Of a stretch of DNA of 64,000 nt, positions 41,098 to 49,934 are shown one piece after another. The position numbers and the translations under genes were made by a program. Every line of letters begins with the position of its first letter. Position 1 is the first letter of the stretch. The stretch covers positions 124,001 through 188,000 of the forward strand of contig DIXU01000003.1 in NCBI GenBank assembly GCA_002436105.1, given 5' to 3'. The notes beneath the pieces are model-generated. The model saw only the letters and a list, made by a program, of their open reading frames with translations, had not been told where the DNA came from and did not search any database. This stretch comes from Candidatus Aminicenantes bacterium UBA6072 (lineage in GTDB: Bacteria; Acidobacteriota; Aminicenantia; UBA2199).

Positions 41098-44000
41098 TTA
41101 CAGCAGTATGCCAAAACCCAGGTTCAGCTCCAGGCCACCCAGGTTCAGCGGGTCATCCAGATCGGAGTCGGGATAGATATCCTTGCTGGCCATGTTGAAT
41201 TTCAGGAACAATTGGCCGAATATCTTCTTGGACAACCGGTAGTAGCCTCCGGCCAGGGCGTTGAAGCCGATGACCGTCGCCTTGATTTCCTCGATCGGGT
41301 TGTCATCCTTGACCAGGAAGACATTGGCACCGGCGCCGGCAAAGGCGCTGAGCTTGCCTTTTTCCATCAGGTAATAGCGCACGGACGCCGCCAGGGGGGT
41401 CATCCGGAACTTCATCTCCACCGGGCTCCATGCCGGCTGGTTGTTCTTCGCCGCCAGCCCGCCGCTGACCCAGAAATCCATCTTTTGGGCGAAGCGGAAT
41501 GCGATCGAACCGCCAAAGCCGCTCAAGGAGACGTAGGCGTCCTTGAATTTCTGGTCGAACATCATGTAGTAGGTGCCGTGCAAGGCGATTCTCAGGCGCT
41601 CGCCGAACATGGGCGCCTTTTCAGCCACGACCGGCTTTTCCTCTCTGACCGCGGTTTTGAAGACGATGGTCGAGACCACCCGTTCATCCTGCAGTTCAAA
41701 GCTGATCTTCTCCACGTTATATTTCAGGACCAGGTCGATCAGTTGTTTCTGCGTTTCCAGCCCGGAGTAGATCTTCAGCACCGGCTGCTTTTTTATCTGG
41801 GTTCTTTCATAACGCTCGCATGGCAGGGTTTCCCTGTGGGCCTCGATATAGGCGATGAATTCATCGATCCCGGGCAGCTGCGGCACGGCTTCCTTCGCCT
41901 CTTTCTCCTTGCGCCGGGCCTCGGCCGCCGCCTTCTCCTTCGCCAGTTTTTCTTCGTCGACGAGGGTGACCTTCTTGCCGTCGGCCAGGCATTCGAAGCC
42001 GGAAACGATCAGCGGCATGCCCGCGCCCAGCCCGGCGGCCACATGTGTCCGGCCGGCCTCGCTCGCGCCGCGGGTGACATAGAGCTTTTTTGCCTTCTTC
42101 TTCTCGGCCACGTAGACGAAATCGCCGAGGCTGTCCTGGAAAAGCACGCCGCTGGGCACGGTGACCGCATCCGCGTGCTCGGCTTTCAGCTTGCGGGCGG
42201 TGTACGTTTTCCCGGCTGCGATCCGCCCGGAGCCGTTATCCAGGCGCAGCTGCACCTTGGCGTCGCGGACATCGATGACTTCGGCGATCCATTCATCGTC
42301 CGATCCCTCGAACTTGCCGGCGATCCTTTCACCGCTGACGAAACGGCTGGGGTCCGTCACGGTGAGCGTGACCCGCAGCTGTTGTTCGGTCAAGATCTCC
42401 AGCAGGACGGCCTGGCCGACGACATCGGCCCCTGCCGCCACCTGGATGTTCTGCACGATCCCCGCGACCGGAGCGGCCAGCGACTGGATGAATGGCGCGG
42501 CCTTCTCCTCCAGCCGCTCCAGCGCTTTCTGGTAGGCCAGCTCGGCCGCCCGGATGGCCTTTTCGTTCTTCACCTTCGCTTCCTGGCGCGCCAGCAGCGC
42601 TTCCCTCCTGCGCCCGGCCTCCTGGCGCAGGGCGGTGACCGCCTCGTCCTCTCCCACGCTCAGGACGAGCAGTTCCTGGCCCTGCGTCACCAGGGAGCCT
42701 TCGCTCACCTTCAGGGCGTGAACCAGCCCGGCAACGGGCGCGGCGACGGCGATCGTTTCCGGCAAGGCCGGTGCTGAATCATACCCGTATTCGGAAAATG
42801 TTTCCGCCCGGGTCAGTTCGGTCAGGACCGGGACTCTCTTGGCGCACGCCGGTTGGGCTGCGGCAGCCTGCCGGGCCTCCAGCCTGGCCTGGGCCCTGGC
42901 TTTTTCCTCTTCTTCCCTTCTGGCCTTTTCCGCGGCGGCCTTGGCCCTTTTCTCCTCTTGCTTCCTGGCCTTCAGTTCGGCCGCGGCCGCTGCCGCGGCC
43001 TGCTTGGCCTCCAGCTTGGCCCGGGCCCTGCTTTCCTTCTCTTCATCCTTGCTGGCCTTGGCTGCCGCTGCATCGTCCGCGGTCGGTTGCGCCTTGCTCG
43101 CGGCGCTGAGCCGGGCTTGCTCCATGGCCAGCTGCTCCGGATTGATGACGCGGATCTTCTTTCTGTCGGCAAGGCAATCGAAACCGGAAACGATGAGCTG
43201 CATGCCCGGGACCAGGCCCTTCTCGATCAGGGTCCGGCCAACTTCGCTCGCCCCGCGGGTCACGTACAGCTTTTTTGCATTCTTCTTCTCGGCCACGTAA
43301 ACGAAATCGCCCCGGCTGTCATGGAACAGGGCCGCGTCGGGAATGGCGACGGCGTCGGCATGCTCGGCTTTCAGCGTTTTCACTTCAAAGGCCATGCCTT
43401 CTTTCAGCAGGCCGGCGGCGTTGTCCACCATGAACGTGACCAGGCCGTCGCTGACGGCGATGACCTCGGCCCGGCCCTGGAAGTTTTCGGCGCTGCCGTC
43501 CAATTTCTGGCCGACGGCGAAGGTTTCTCCTTCCTGGCCGCGGCGGTCAAGGGTGTAGATCATGCGCCCGGGGTTGGCGATCTCCAGCAGCACGGCATCG
43601 GCAGCGACCTCGCTTCCCAGGTCCTGGACAAAATGGACCCTGCCGGTCGCCGGCGCCGCGACGCCCTTGCGGCTGGATGCCTTTTTCTCTTCCAGCAGGG
43701 CCAACGCCTCGTTGTATTTCTTTTCCGCCGACTGAATGGCTCTTTCGCTCTTCTCCTTCCAGTTGAGGCGGGCGGTCCAGACCTTCTTGCTGGCTGCCAC
43801 GTCCGCTTCGAGCTTGGCCAATTCCTCGCCGGAGATGGTCTCGATGGCCAGTATCTCCTGCCCGGCAAAGACCAGCGAGCCTTCGCCGACCCTGACTTCG
43901 GCCAGTTTTCCCGCCGCCGGGCTTTTCACCGCCACGGTCCCGGGCTGCGCCGACAGGGAATGGCGGTGGTATTCAAAAAAAGTTCCCGCGCTGACCGTTT

Positions 44001-44148
44001 CCAGGGCCACGGCCACCTTTTTGGGACATTTCACGGAGATGCTTTCATTTTCCTGGGGCACGTTCCTTTCCTGGGTCGTGCCGGCGACCCGTGCCTGGAG
44101 GGAGAGGCAAAGCAGAAAACAGCCCAATAGCAACAATGATTTTTTCAT
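41098..44148 (-). CDS. Duplicated membrane-fusion adaptor fused to an outer-membrane barrel
   Basis: 1016 residues, no known full-length family. After a signal peptide (1-20), two related adaptor modules follow: module 1 about 40-335 and module 2 about 440-732. Each has a lipoyl-like half (TVAVKSPAAGKLAEVRVGEGSLV), a coiled-coil hairpin, the second lipoyl half (GVAAPATGRVHFVQDLGSEV), a barrel, and a last domain. The ends are nearly identical (FVYVAEKK-x-AKKLYVTRGASE), indicating recent duplication. A Lys/Ala/Glu-rich coiled coil (about 340-432) joins them. After a linker (735-845) the last 160 residues look like an eight-stranded outer-membrane barrel ending LELNLGFGILL. No inner-membrane pump or TolC gene is adjacent. 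AAGGAG precedes ATG 44148. Confidence 0.8.
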   Translation of the reverse strand: MKKSLLLLGCFLLCLSLQARVAGTTQERNVPQENESISVKCPKKVAVALETVSAGTFFEYHRHSLSAQPGTVAVKSPAAGKLAEVRVGEGSLVFAGQEILAIETISGEELAKLEADVAASKKVWTARLNWKEKSERAIQSAEKKYNEALALLEEKKASSRKGVAAPATGRVHFVQDLGSEVAADAVLLEIANPGRMIYTLDRRGQEGETFAVGQKLDGSAENFQGRAEVIAVSDGLVTFMVDNAAGLLKEGMAFEVKTLKAEHADAVAIPDAALFHDSRGDFVYVAEKKNAKKLYVTRGASEVGRTLIEKGLVPGMQLIVSGFDCLADRKKIRVINPEQLAMEQARLSAASKAQPTADDAAAAKASKDEEKESRARAKLEAKQAAAAAAAELKARKQEEKRAKAAAEKARREEEEKARAQARLEARQAAAAQPACAKRVPVLTELTRAETFSEYGYDSAPALPETIAVAAPVAGLVHALKVSEGSLVTQGQELLVLSVGEDEAVTALRQEAGRRREALLARQEAKVKNEKAIRAAELAYQKALERLEEKAAPFIQSLAAPVAGIVQNIQVAAGADVVGQAVLLEILTEQQLRVTLTVTDPSRFVSGERIAGKFEGSDDEWIAEVIDVRDAKVQLRLDNGSGRIAAGKTYTARKLKAEHADAVTVPSGVLFQDSLGDFVYVAEKKKAKKLYVTRGASEAGRTHVAAGLGAGMPLIVSGFECLADGKKVTLVDEEKLAKEKAAAEARRKEKEAKEAVPQLPGIDEFIAYIEAHRETLPCERYERTQIKKQPVLKIYSGLETQKQLIDLVLKYNVEKISFELQDERVVSTIVFKTAVREEKPVVAEKAPMFGERLRIALHGTYYMMFDQKFKDAYVSLSGFGGSIAFRFAQKMDFWVSGGLAAKNNQPAWSPVEMKFRMTPLAASVRYYLMEKGKLSAFAGAGANVFLVKDDNPIEEIKATVIGFNALAGGYYRLSKKIFGQLFLKFNMASKDIYPDSDLDDPLNLGGLELNLGFGILL

Positions 44149-44215
44149 GAAGACTCCTTGGCTCATGTGAATAGAATTAATTCCCGATCATTGACCGCGG
44201 CCTGAATGCGACGGT

Positions 44216-46024
44216 TCAATTGCCGGTATTGACGTACGGGCTCTGGTGGTCAGCGGCGTCGACCGCGGCCACCGCATAGACGTAGTTCTTGCCCTCTTCG
44301 ACGTTGACGTCGGCGAAGGCGAAGCGGTCCGCGCCCACCGTGCCCTTGAGCACATACGTGCTGTCGTCGCTGCCGGCGACCTTGCTGAAAATGCGGTAGG
44401 AAGCGATATCGTAGCCCTCCTGGCTGTTCCTGGGATTCGCCTTCCAGGTGACCACATAGCCTTTGCGATCGTAGATCAGGGTGGTGATGCGCTCCGGCTT
44501 CGCCGCGACGTCCAGCGCCGAATACAGGGCGGCGACCTTGACGGTCTTGTTGGCGATGCCGCGTCCGCCCTTGTCATCGATGGCGGTCAGCCGGATCGTC
44601 ATGTTGCCCCATTTTCTGAGGAACGCGTATTCGCTGGTGACGCCTTCCACGGTGACGTTGTCGTTGACGATCCGCCACTCGTACCTGACGATCGTGCCGT
44701 CGCTGTCGTAGCTTTCCGAAGCGTCCAGCTTGATCGTCTCGCCCCAGAAGAGCGTGTCCTTGTCGGTCTTGATCTTGGCCACCGGCAGGGAGTTCACGAC
44801 CAGCTTGCCGCTGAGCAGCAGCTCGATGCTGTCGCCGGCGGCATAGGAGATGGCGCCGATGCCGAGGGAGTTCAGGTCGCATTCGCCGAAGGAGGACCAG
44901 GCCTTGATGCGGTTGATGACCCCCAGGCCGCCCCATTTGCCGTTGCGCATCCAGTTGAAAAAGTTGATGGCGCCGCCCGTCCAGGTCTGGGAGTGGATCA
45001 GCACGTTGTTGGCGTCCAGGGGGGCGATGGCCGGGGTGTGGTACAGGTTCGTATTGGTATCAGAGACCATCCAGCTGCCCGAGAAGGCCGCGCCCTTCCA
45101 GACACGGTAGTGGAGATCGCGGGCGGTGCTGTTCTCCCCGTCCTTCATGTAGACCATGTGCGGCACCTGGTTGCGGTCCACGCGGATGAAGGGGCGGTGG
45201 CCGCCGCTGAAAACGACCTTCTGCAGCAGGCTCCAGGAGGAGCCCGGGGTGTTCTTGCGCCGCGCGTAGCGGATGGTGTAATCCGATCCCTCCAGCTGCT
45301 GCCAGGTCAGGTGGACGAAGTTGTCGTCGGCGGCCACGCTGGAGTGCTTGCTGCGCCCGCCCATGGGGAAGGGATCGGAGTAGATCTTGCCGTCGTACAT
45401 GCTCACGGCGCCGCAGCGGGCGATGGGCCACATCATGTAGGTGACGAAGACGTTGTTCTCGTCATCGACGGCCAGGCGCACGTCGTCCAGCTTTTCCGGG
45501 TTCCAGCCCCCGGTCGTGCCAATGATGTTCAGCGTCCTCAGGGTGGTGATCGGCGACCACTCGGCACCGTCGAAATTACGGTACTTGATATTCTGGATAT
45601 TGGCGTTGGCGCTCAGGGCCTCGGCCCAGATGATGTGGATCCTGCCGTCGGGGGTGATGGCCATGTCGGGCTCGTAGGCCATCTGGTTGTCCTCGGAGAC
45701 GTTCTTGACCATGACCGGCTTGACGCCGTCGTAGCTGTAGAGCTTGATCGAGCGCTTGTTGGTCTTTTGGTCGTCGATATTGTCCTTGAAGCAGACATAC
45801 ACCTTGCCGGACGGGTGGAAACGCACGATATTCTTCTCGTTATAAACGTGCAGCGCTTCCTTGGCGATGGTCACCGGTGCCAGCCAGCTGATGGCGGCGA
45901 CGTTCGGTGCCAGGTCCAGCGTACGTTCGTCCTGGGCCGCCGCCTTGGTGAAACGGGAGCCGGCCAGGAAGACCAGGGACAGGGCGGCCAGCGCGAGGCG
46001 GCCTGCTTTTTTGGTATCCATCAT
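44216..46024 (-). CDS. Exported beta-propeller/PKD/Fn3 surface protein (paralogue A)
   Basis: 602 residues. Signal peptide (about 8-29, ending TKAAA-QDE). Residues about 45-400 are a beta-propeller with repeated DGRIHIIWAEA-like blades. A PKD-like domain (LDASESYDSDGTIVRYEWRIV) follows, then an Fn3-like domain (YVVTWKANPRNSQEGYDIASYRIF) to the end. It is the paralogue of the 39164 protein at similar length and domain order. The adaptor-barrel fusion gene follows 67 bases downstream. ATG 46024 and ATG 46021 both lie behind GGAGG and either could be used. Confidence 0.85.
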   Translation of the reverse strand: MMDTKKAGRLALAALSLVFLAGSRFTKAAAQDERTLDLAPNVAAISWLAPVTIAKEALHVYNEKNIVRFHPSGKVYVCFKDNIDDQKTNKRSIKLYSYDGVKPVMVKNVSEDNQMAYEPDMAITPDGRIHIIWAEALSANANIQNIKYRNFDGAEWSPITTLRTLNIIGTTGGWNPEKLDDVRLAVDDENNVFVTYMMWPIARCGAVSMYDGKIYSDPFPMGGRSKHSSVAADDNFVHLTWQQLEGSDYTIRYARRKNTPGSSWSLLQKVVFSGGHRPFIRVDRNQVPHMVYMKDGENSTARDLHYRVWKGAAFSGSWMVSDTNTNLYHTPAIAPLDANNVLIHSQTWTGGAINFFNWMRNGKWGGLGVINRIKAWSSFGECDLNSLGIGAISYAAGDSIELLLSGKLVVNSLPVAKIKTDKDTLFWGETIKLDASESYDSDGTIVRYEWRIVNDNVTVEGVTSEYAFLRKWGNMTIRLTAIDDKGGRGIANKTVKVAALYSALDVAAKPERITTLIYDRKGYVVTWKANPRNSQEGYDIASYRIFSKVAGSDDSTYVLKGTVGADRFAFADVNVEEGKNYVYAVAAVDAADHQSPYVNTGN

Positions 46025-46187
46025 TGAACCTCCATTGATTTTCGAAGATATTTTGGCGAAAAATTGATTTTTTCATATTTCCGGATGCTTGTCAATAACC
46101 CGGCTGCCCGGCCGGGATCAACGGTCGAAGATCGCCGCGGGCACCCCCCCGCGAGGATAGCCGCCCGGGATCTGAAGAGAAAAAGAA

Positions 46188-47534
46188 TCATAAATATCCC
46201 AGCGTCTCGAGGCTCTTCTTCTCTTTTTCAGATAGTTTCCCCTGCGGCTGGCTCGCCTTGCCGCTCAAGTAATTGCCGTGCGCGCGAAGGAACGACTCGA
46301 AGCGGGCTGCCAAGACCCGCGCGGCCGCCGCCTGGGAGCTGAAGAGGTTCTTCGTTTCCCGGGGATCGCTGAAATAGTCGAAAAAATGATCGGGGGGCAG
46401 GTGCAGCCGCTTGGACAGCCTGGGATTGATCTTGACGTAGTGCTGCCTGCCCCTGACCACGGCGTGGGAACTCGTGCCCAGGATGTAGAGCAGGCGATCT
46501 TTCTGGGGTTGCAGCAGGCTGACGCCCTGGAGCGGGTACGGCGGCTCGAGCCGCAGCAGCTGCAGGACGGTGGGATAGATGTCCATGAGGCTGACCGGGG
46601 TGCGGACGGTGCGCGGCTTGCGGCCGGGGATGCGCATCATCAGCGGGATCCGTGCCCCCGCGGTGAAGGTCAGCGGGCCATGGTCAAAAAACAGGTTCCG
46701 TTCCCCCAGGTCCTCCCCATGATCGGCGGTGACGATCACGACGGTATCCTTGTCCAGCCCCAGTCGGGAAACGGCATCCAGTACCTTGCCGATCTCGGCA
46801 TCCACGTAGCTCACGGCGCCGTCATAGCGGGCGATGGCATGGCCCTCGCTGAAATCGCCGAGCTGCTCCAGCTCGCGCCGGACCGGCCCGGGCATGATGC
46901 AGGGATTCAGGGCGCGCAGGTTGCGCCCTCTCGGGCGCTGGGGGATGAATTCCGCGGGCGGGACATAGGGGGTATGCGGATCGATGTAGTTGACCCAGAG
47001 AAAGAAGGGCTTTTCGTGCTTCGCCCCGAGAAAGTCAAGCACCCGGGAGGTGATGAACGGGGTGGATTCGGGCTTGGTTTCGGCATGGGTCCAGGCCTCG
47101 GTGTAGTCGGCAAACCCCTGGTCGAACTGGAAGAAGCGCGAGAGGTTGGCGTTGTCGACCACCGCCGCCGTATGGTAGCCGTTGATCGTCAGCAATTCGG
47201 CCAGGGTGAGGAATTTTTCGTTCAGCGGGCCGCGGTTGGGCTTGGTCCTGTGGATGCTGGGATGCAGGCCGGTCAGCATCGAGGCGAAGGAGGCCGATGT
47301 CTTGGGAATGGTGCAGAAGGCGTTCTCGAAGAACAGGGATTTCTTCGCGAATTCATCGATGCGCGGGCTGGCCGGATGCGGATAGCCGTAGCAGCCCAGG
47401 TGGTCCGCCCGCAGCGTGTCCACGGCCAGGATGACGATGTTGAATTTTTTTCCGGCCTCGGGTTCCCGGCCGCAGGATGACAGGAACATTGCGGAAACCA
47501 CGAGTATTAGAACCGAGAGTGCTGTCTTGAACAT
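46188..47534 (-). CDS. Alkaline-phosphatase-superfamily lipoprotein (sulfatase-like, non-CxPxR)
   Basis: 448 residues. The lipoprotein signal MFKTALSVLILVVSAMFLSSC places it on a membrane. Metal sites include AVDTLRADHLGCYGYPH near the start, NYIDPHTPYVPP, and VTADHGEDLGE with DHG. Where formylglycine sulfatases have C-x-P-x-R, this protein reads T-S-A-S-F before ASMLTGLHP, so the nucleophile would be Thr or Ser and no formylglycine is possible. A phosphodiesterase or phosphotransferase (for example of the envelope phosphoglycerol/phosphoethanolamine kind) is as likely as a sulfatase. The short start at 47534 is chosen because an ATG 18 bases upstream overlaps the -10 box. Confidence 0.83.
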   Translation of the reverse strand: MFKTALSVLILVVSAMFLSSCGREPEAGKKFNIVILAVDTLRADHLGCYGYPHPASPRIDEFAKKSLFFENAFCTIPKTSASFASMLTGLHPSIHRTKPNRGPLNEKFLTLAELLTINGYHTAAVVDNANLSRFFQFDQGFADYTEAWTHAETKPESTPFITSRVLDFLGAKHEKPFFLWVNYIDPHTPYVPPAEFIPQRPRGRNLRALNPCIMPGPVRRELEQLGDFSEGHAIARYDGAVSYVDAEIGKVLDAVSRLGLDKDTVVIVTADHGEDLGERNLFFDHGPLTFTAGARIPLMMRIPGRKPRTVRTPVSLMDIYPTVLQLLRLEPPYPLQGVSLLQPQKDRLLYILGTSSHAVVRGRQHYVKINPRLSKRLHLPPDHFFDYFSDPRETKNLFSSQAAAARVLAARFESFLRAHGNYLSGKASQPQGKLSEKEKKSLETLGYL

Positions 47535-47542
47535 GAGTGGAT

Positions 47543-47572
47543 ATTGTATCATGCTATAATAAAACCTGTCAA
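47543..47572 (-). promoter_or_regulatory. Leaderless-type promoter of the 46188-47534 gene
   Basis: Minus strand perfect TTGACA (47572-47567), 18-base spacer, TACAAT (47548-47543), eight bases to ATG 47534. Confidence 0.75.
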
Positions 47573-47629
47573 GTCATGGTTTGGCTGGCGGCCGTCCCCG
47601 CTGCGCCCGTTTTGGCAGTCCGGGAACCG

Positions 47630-48850
47630 TCAGGTCAGCCGCGATTGGAAGCGCTCCAGGAACTCCTGGACCGAGAAGATGCGCTTCATGCCGAACTGGT
47701 GGACCGAATTGGCGGAAAGGTCGCGGGCGCGGGCGGCGATGAAGTCCAGGTTGGTCTCGGGATCCCTGCCGGCGTTGAAGACGTAGATCTTGCGCAGCAG
47801 GTCGAGCTGGCCGCTCAGCTCACGGGCCAGGTCCTTCTTCTTCCCGGGCGGGGGCTTGGCCGGGCCGAGGCCGAATATTTCGCGCAGCCTGGCGTCGGCA
47901 TCCGGGGCGGGGGGCGCCGCCTGCCGTTTCTGGTAATGGCGGCGCACCAGGTAGGGCACGCCGGTCTCGCCGGAGCGGCGCACCTGCTCGTCCTCCACCA
48001 CCCAGCCCAGGTTGTGAAAGGTCACCTTGGAGGAGGCGCTGCGGAAGATCTCCTCGACGAACGGCTTGATGGTGTTCTCGACCGACTCGGCCACGCTGTT
48101 GAACTGGTTCAGGACATAGTAGACCTTGTAGTTCTCCAGGTAATAGCGGAATACGCGCAGGAAATTGTCCTCCGGAAAGCGGGCCGCCGCCTCGCCGATC
48201 AGGTCGTCCAGGTTGCCTCCCGGGTCGCCGTTGCCGCTCTCCAGGAAATCGCGCAGGCGCTGGAAAACCGAGGCCTGGGCCTCATCCGGGCCCGGAGCGA
48301 AGCGGCCCTGCAGCAGGGGCGACGAGAGCATGATGCCCAGCATGCGGAACAGGACGGCCTTGGCCATCTCGGCCGCGGTGGCGGTGGCGGCCTTCAGCCG
48401 CGGCGTGAACAGCAGGATGCCGCTGTTGGACAAGGGCAGGAATTCGAGGACGTTGTGGTCCAGGCCGGCCTTCATGTCGACGACCAGGTAATCGGCCTGC
48501 AGCCCGTTGATGCCGGCGATCAGCTTTTCCTTGACCTCGGGAACGAAGTTGACGATGTCCTGGACGAAGCCGCCCGGCGAGGCGATGAAGCTGAAATTGG
48601 CGAAGGCGCCCTCGGGGTCCATGGTCGCCGGCAACGCCTGGCAACACGACGCGAGCGGCTGGCCTTTCTTCAGGAAATGGAACAGGTCCCGCTCAACCTT
48701 GACATCGAGGAAACTGCGCAGGCTGGAAGTGCCGGTGTCGAGGTCGAGCAGGATCGTGCGGCTCGTCCTGGCCAGGGCCAGGGCGAAATTCAGGGCAAAG
48801 GTCGTCTTGCCCACGCCGCCCTTCCCCGATGAAACCGGCAGTATTCTCAT
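47630..48850 (-). CDS. MinD/FlhG-like deviant-Walker ATPase
   Basis: 406-residue SIMIBI P-loop protein. The deviant Walker A is SSGKGGVGKTT (about 7-17) with the first Lys conserved, then LLDLDTGTSS. The Walker B region VVDMKAGLDHNVLEF has Asp-Met-Lys-Ala in place of the usual Asp-x-Pro-Ala. The C-terminal 120 residues extend beyond MinD and hold an amphipathic charged region. It could position a membrane or polar complex (FlhG-like), but no flagellar, chemotaxis or min genes are near. A ribosome-binding stretch (GGGGAAG) precedes ATG 48850. Confidence 0.85.
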   Translation of the reverse strand: MRILPVSSGKGGVGKTTFALNFALALARTSRTILLDLDTGTSSLRSFLDVKVERDLFHFLKKGQPLASCCQALPATMDPEGAFANFSFIASPGGFVQDIVNFVPEVKEKLIAGINGLQADYLVVDMKAGLDHNVLEFLPLSNSGILLFTPRLKAATATAAEMAKAVLFRMLGIMLSSPLLQGRFAPGPDEAQASVFQRLRDFLESGNGDPGGNLDDLIGEAAARFPEDNFLRVFRYYLENYKVYYVLNQFNSVAESVENTIKPFVEEIFRSASSKVTFHNLGWVVEDEQVRRSGETGVPYLVRRHYQKRQAAPPAPDADARLREIFGLGPAKPPPGKKKDLARELSGQLDLLRKIYVFNAGRDPETNLDFIAARARDLSANSVHQFGMKRIFSVQEFLERFQSRLT

Positions 48851-48921
48851 GGAAAAATCTTCTTCCCCTTGCGCCGGCCGCTGGCTCGGCCGTTCGTTCC
48901 TGCCGGCGCCTCCAGGCGCCT

Positions 48922-48950
48922 ACTATAGACCATGCGCGCGCAAAAATCAA
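48922..48950 (-). promoter_or_regulatory. Promoter of the MinD-like gene
   Basis: Minus strand TTGATT (48950-48945), 17-base spacer, TATAGT (48927-48922). It leaves a leader of roughly 65 bases, so this gene is not leaderless. Confidence 0.68.
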
Positions 48951-48976
48951 CCGGGACCGCCCTTGCGGCGAATGTC

Positions 48977-49807
48977 CTACAGGACGCGCCGGGTCACGCG
49001 CAGGGAGGGATCGGCCATGATCGCGCGCATGACGGGTGCCACGGCGGCAGGCTCGCCGGAGCTGAAATATTCGATCCGGCCCGCGCCCGGGGATAAACGC
49101 AGCAGGCCGCGGGCCCGCAGGCGGCGCCGCAGCTGGCGGGCGACCGGCTCGCCGGTGTCGATCACCTCGACGCCGGGCCCGCAGGCGGCCGCGATGCGAT
49201 CCTTGATCACCGGGTAATGGGTGCAGCCCAGCACCAGCGTATCGATCCCCTTCTTCAGCAGCGGCCGCAGGTTACCGCGGATGATGGCGCCCGTGCGCGC
49301 ATCGTCAAAACGGCCGGCCTCGATGCTTTCCACCAGGCCGGCGACCGGCTGGCTGTAGACCTCCGTTCCCGCCGCGAAGTTCTCCAGCAATCGGGAGAAA
49401 CGCTCTCCGCCCAGCGTCAGCGACGTGCCCAGCACGCCGATCTTGTGATTGCGGCTCAGGCGCTGCGCCACCTTGACCGCCGGCTCGATGCCGACGAACT
49501 CCAGCCCGGGGAAGGCCCGGCGCAAATGCTCCAGGGCGGCCTCGCTGGCCGAATTGCAGGCCACGACCACGGCCTTGGCCCCGCGCGCCAGCAGGAAACG
49601 GGTGATGGCCAGGGCGCGTTCGCGGACGAATTCGCCGCTGCGGCCGCCGTAGGGGCAATGGGCCGAATCGGCGAAATAGACCATGTCCTCCCGCGGCAGG
49701 GCGCGGCGCGCGGCAAGCAGCACCGACAGCCCGCCGACGCCGGAGTCGAAAAAACCCACCGGCGCCGCCGGATCGGGCGAACTCGGGCGATCGGCATCCT
49801 TTTTCAT
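48977..49807 (-). CDS. murI: Glutamate racemase
   Basis: Supplies D-glutamate for peptidoglycan. 276 residues with both catalytic cysteines in the family motifs: C84 in VVACNSASEAALE and C195 in LVLGCTHYPVI. FFDSGVGGLSVL opens the fold after about 17 extra residues. The segment YFADSAHCPYGGRSG corresponds to the usual YFGDTARVPYG. The start at 49807 is fixed by a TATAAT eight bases ahead. Downstream (127 bases before the MinD-like gene) no coupling is evident. Confidence 0.95.
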   Translation of the reverse strand: MKKDADRPSSPDPAAPVGFFDSGVGGLSVLLAARRALPREDMVYFADSAHCPYGGRSGEFVRERALAITRFLLARGAKAVVVACNSASEAALEHLRRAFPGLEFVGIEPAVKVAQRLSRNHKIGVLGTSLTLGGERFSRLLENFAAGTEVYSQPVAGLVESIEAGRFDDARTGAIIRGNLRPLLKKGIDTLVLGCTHYPVIKDRIAAACGPGVEVIDTGEPVARQLRRRLRARGLLRLSPGAGRIEYFSSGEPAAVAPVMRAIMADPSLRVTRRVL

Positions 49808-49815
49808 CGCCAGCG

Positions 49816-49844
49816 ATTATACAACAAAACATCCTCGGGCGCAC
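49816..49844 (-). promoter_or_regulatory. Leaderless-type promoter of murI
   Basis: Minus strand perfect TATAAT (49821-49816) eight bases before ATG 49807. The region 17 bases upstream has no good -35 (GTGCGC), so an activator or other feature may help. Confidence 0.6.
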
Positions 49845-49881
49845 CGGCCCGCGGCCTTTGGCTCGACCGGCGGAGGCGAAA

Positions 49882-49910
49882 TTGCCTTTTGCCGCCGGTT
49901 CTCCTACAAT
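49882..49910 (+). promoter_or_regulatory. Promoter of the gene at 49935
   Basis: TTGCCT (49882-49887), 17-base spacer, TACAAT (49905-49910). The leader to ATG 49935 is about 18 bases with GGAG, unlike the leaderless cases. Confidence 0.68.
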
Positions 49911-49934
49911 GGCGCTGAACGATCGGAGCGCATC

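Noticed and set aside
46188..47534. Formylglycine-dependent sulfatase label
   Set aside because: The CxPxR motif is absent at the nucleophile position; only superfamily membership is supported.
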